In this document: piece by piece, positions 62,401 through 64,000 of the stretch
Layout: each line of letters starts with the position of its first letter
How positions within the stretch are numbered: the stretch's first letter is position 1
Origin: Centroberyx gerrardi
Lineage: Eukaryota; Chordata; Actinopteri; Beryciformes; Berycidae
Length of the DNA stretch: 64,000 nt
NCBI RefSeq assembly: GCF_048128805.1
Contig: NC_136010.1
Coordinates: 16,733,980-16,797,979, forward strand
Direction: 5' to 3'
The notes under the pieces: model-generated
The model's database searches: none
The model's input: the letters and a program-made list of their open reading frames with translations, nothing else
Told to the model about the DNA's origin: nothing
Program-made: the position numbers and the translations under genes

Positions 62401-63526
62401 CAACAAAAACCGCAAGAGGCACAAAGGAACCGTGCATGGCTTAATCTCCCTTCCAAATCATAATGGGCAGAAAATTTCCCAATTACAGAGATGAGCTGTA
62501 CCACAGAAAACATTTTCATCTTAAGTTCTACAACAATAGCAGAACAATCTCATAGCGGCATATCTGATCCTACGCGATATCGCCAAGGAGCCACAGTTGA
62601 TAGAGGAGCCCTAGCAACAGCCCCACAACCAATCAGAAATCACCCAGCCTAACTTCGGATGCAACAATGTCATAATAACACAGTTCTATCCAGACATACT
62701 TCACCAAGTCATGCAAGGATAATAGAGTAGCCTACCAGGGTAAATGAGGACTTACAACCTCAGACTAGAGGCATGTCCTGTTACCTTGGAAACAGTCTCC
62801 CATCCTTTTCAAGTGTCTACTGTATGAGTTACGTGCCTGGTCCTCATCCTTCAAAAGACACAACGGGACTTGGTGAAGCTATTATTAGGCGCATGCTGAC
62901 ACAGCATGAGTAAAGTGATTTACAGAGACAGGGACCCAATGTGACAAGAGTGATATATCTCCAGTCTGCCTCTTAAAGTTGCAGGCCGGCCACTGGGACA
63001 GTCGAAATTACACAGCTTCAACATCACTCTGACTTTATGGTCTTCAAAGTCAAACACTGATACCAGGCTACCATGAAAATACTTATCAGGAGAAAATGCA
63101 ACCCGTTGTAGCTTCCGATCTTAGCCTTTCCATCCATCTGGGAACTCTGAGAGACTACTATCCATAGCCACACTTCATAAAAACCTGTTGACCACTTCAA
63201 TCCAAACACTTCCTAACTCTCTCACACAACCATCTATATACTTTCGCACTCAAACACACACACACCCACACATACTCATTGAGCCCATGCTGAATAAACA
63301 TGTTTCTAGAGTTTCTTCATTGCCAGACCGCAGCACCGTGAAGAGAGAAGTCATCACCACCTACCTTGCTGTGAAGAGCGGTAGGTTCCCATGGGCCTCT
63401 GAGACATCATACTGTTTCCTTGGCTGCCCTGACCCATCATGCCCATGGCCTGCTGTCCCTGATAGTGTTGGCCCCCGGCCTGGGCCGACGAGTAGTGCGG
63501 GGTGGCTGACTGGTGCATCATGGAGA
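59417..63526 (-). CDS. ss18l1: SS18-like protein 1 (CREST), C-terminal part; continues beyond the window
   Basis: Coding exons seen, in - strand order: 63526-63365, 61795-61694, 61127-61035, 60386-60267, 60187-60060, 59443-59417. All introns are GT-AG; phases are 1 except the last (0). SS18L1 is a nuclear transcriptional coactivator, a subunit of neuronal BAF (SWI/SNF) complexes. The visible part is the Gln/Gly/Tyr-rich QPGY domain: HYSSAQAGGQHYQGQ, MMGQGSQGNSMM, NQQYYPDG, SSQHYYEGGNSQYSQQQ and GQGQQYGSYRSSQ. The final exon holds only nine codons including the stop and gives the conserved GQYGNYQQ end. Wording such as HYSSAQ, GEQY and SQQQ fits SS18L1 better than SS18. The N-terminal SNH domain exons lie right of 64000. 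Confidence 0.94.
60438..60913. mobile_element. MITE with inverted ends in an ss18l1 intron
   Basis: The left end CACGTTCACACTACAGGTGT and the right end CCTGTAATTTGAACGTAGCC are imperfect inverted repeats. The interior has the phrases AGATCTGATTTTTTC and TTGGATCTGAGCAAAAAATC, typical of a widespread fish hAT-derived MITE family. It has no frame and is placed wholly within the intron between 60387 and 61034. Confidence 0.65.
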
Positions 63527-64000
63527 CTGGGAAGGAGGTGGAATTACGTGGGAGAGATCTCATACATTAATACACACAGACACACTCAACGCCAAAATGA
63601 GCAAAGGCATACACAACATCCTCAGAACTGAGACTAATTCAACTGCAAAATAAACAGATGTAAAAGGGGTTTCCATGGCAGTCAGGGTACGGGAAAAGCC
63701 AGGTGGTCCATGGCAGTCAGGGGTCTCTTAAAAAAAATCTCTTTGAAGAGACGCTTTCAAGATGCTCTGAGGTATAAATGCAAACAAAGCCAGTGAAGTC
63801 AGTGCATAAACAGAGATAAATACACATGGACATCCAGGGAGAGAAGGGCTGCATCTCAGGGTCGGGGGTCAGAGATTAGGAGAGGTAAGCCTGGAGCAGG
63901 GAGGTGGGGGAAAGAACTCGAGAAGGAAGGAGGGAGGAGGCAGGAAAAACCTCTTTGATGAACTGAATGTGTTTGGTTCTTTTTGACGGTCATACTGGAC
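63527..64000 (-). other. ss18l1: ss18l1 intron running off the window edge
   Basis: Sequence upstream of the most 5' visible ss18l1 exon. No further exon with SS18 features was recognised before the edge. A repeated phrase (CCATGGCAGTCAGGG at 63674 and 63709) forms a short tandem duplication. Confidence 0.5.

Noticed and set aside
59417-63526. SS18 rather than SS18L1
   Set aside because: SS18 lies near desmosomal cadherins in human, which made it tempting. But the protein wording and the mtg2 neighbour fit SS18L1.

Overview
The window is teleost fish genomic DNA. The evidence is dense CA/GT, GATA and AT microsatellites, many short DNA-transposon relics with inverted ends, fish-type LINE tails, short GT-AG introns, and spliced vertebrate genes. 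No prokaryotic, CRISPR, rRNA or tRNA features were seen.

Six protein-coding loci can be reconstructed exon by exon with consistent splice phases. On the + strand: dbndd2 (coding exons 7583 to 19621, with a 10 kb first intron), then two tandem cadherin genes that match cadherin-26 best (cdh26-like copy 1, 24579 to 33729, 19 coding exons; copy 2, 38229 to 46769, 17 coding exons). After them lies a collapsed third copy (48.7 to 50.3 kb) that keeps an exon-1 relic, one extracellular-domain exon and part of a 3' UTR. On the - strand: a DUF218 (SanA/YdcF-type) gene (51834 to 50418), mtg2 (mitochondrial Obg-family GTPase, 56352 to 54024), and the 3' part of ss18l1 (CREST, from 63526 down to 59417, continuing beyond the right edge).

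The gene set fits the region of human 20q13.33 that carries CDH26, SS18L1 and MTG2. dbndd2 (human 20q13.12) is next to it here. ss18l1 and mtg2 keep the same head-to-tail order as in human. This shared synteny is a reason to call the cadherins cdh26 rather than desmocollins, which their tails also resemble.

The left 7 kb, dbndd2 intron 1, the dbndd2-cdh26 gap (19.6 to 24.6 kb), the gap between the cdh26 copies (33.7 to 38.2 kb) and the stretch from 46.8 to 50.4 kb have no recognisable intact gene. They hold microsatellites, transposon relics and a large imperfect palindrome (23.3 to 24.1 kb). The best-defined mobile element is a 1.17 kb hAT-like insertion in a cdh26 copy-2 intron, with an 8-bp target duplication inside a TAC microsatellite. 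It sits between two copies of a locally duplicated exon.

I found no wholly new molecular system. The points most worth following are the three-copy cdh26 array with its mosaic relic, the private exon duplication in the cytoplasmic tail of copy 2, the bacterial-looking DUF218 gene with an apparent GC-AG intron, and the long palindrome.
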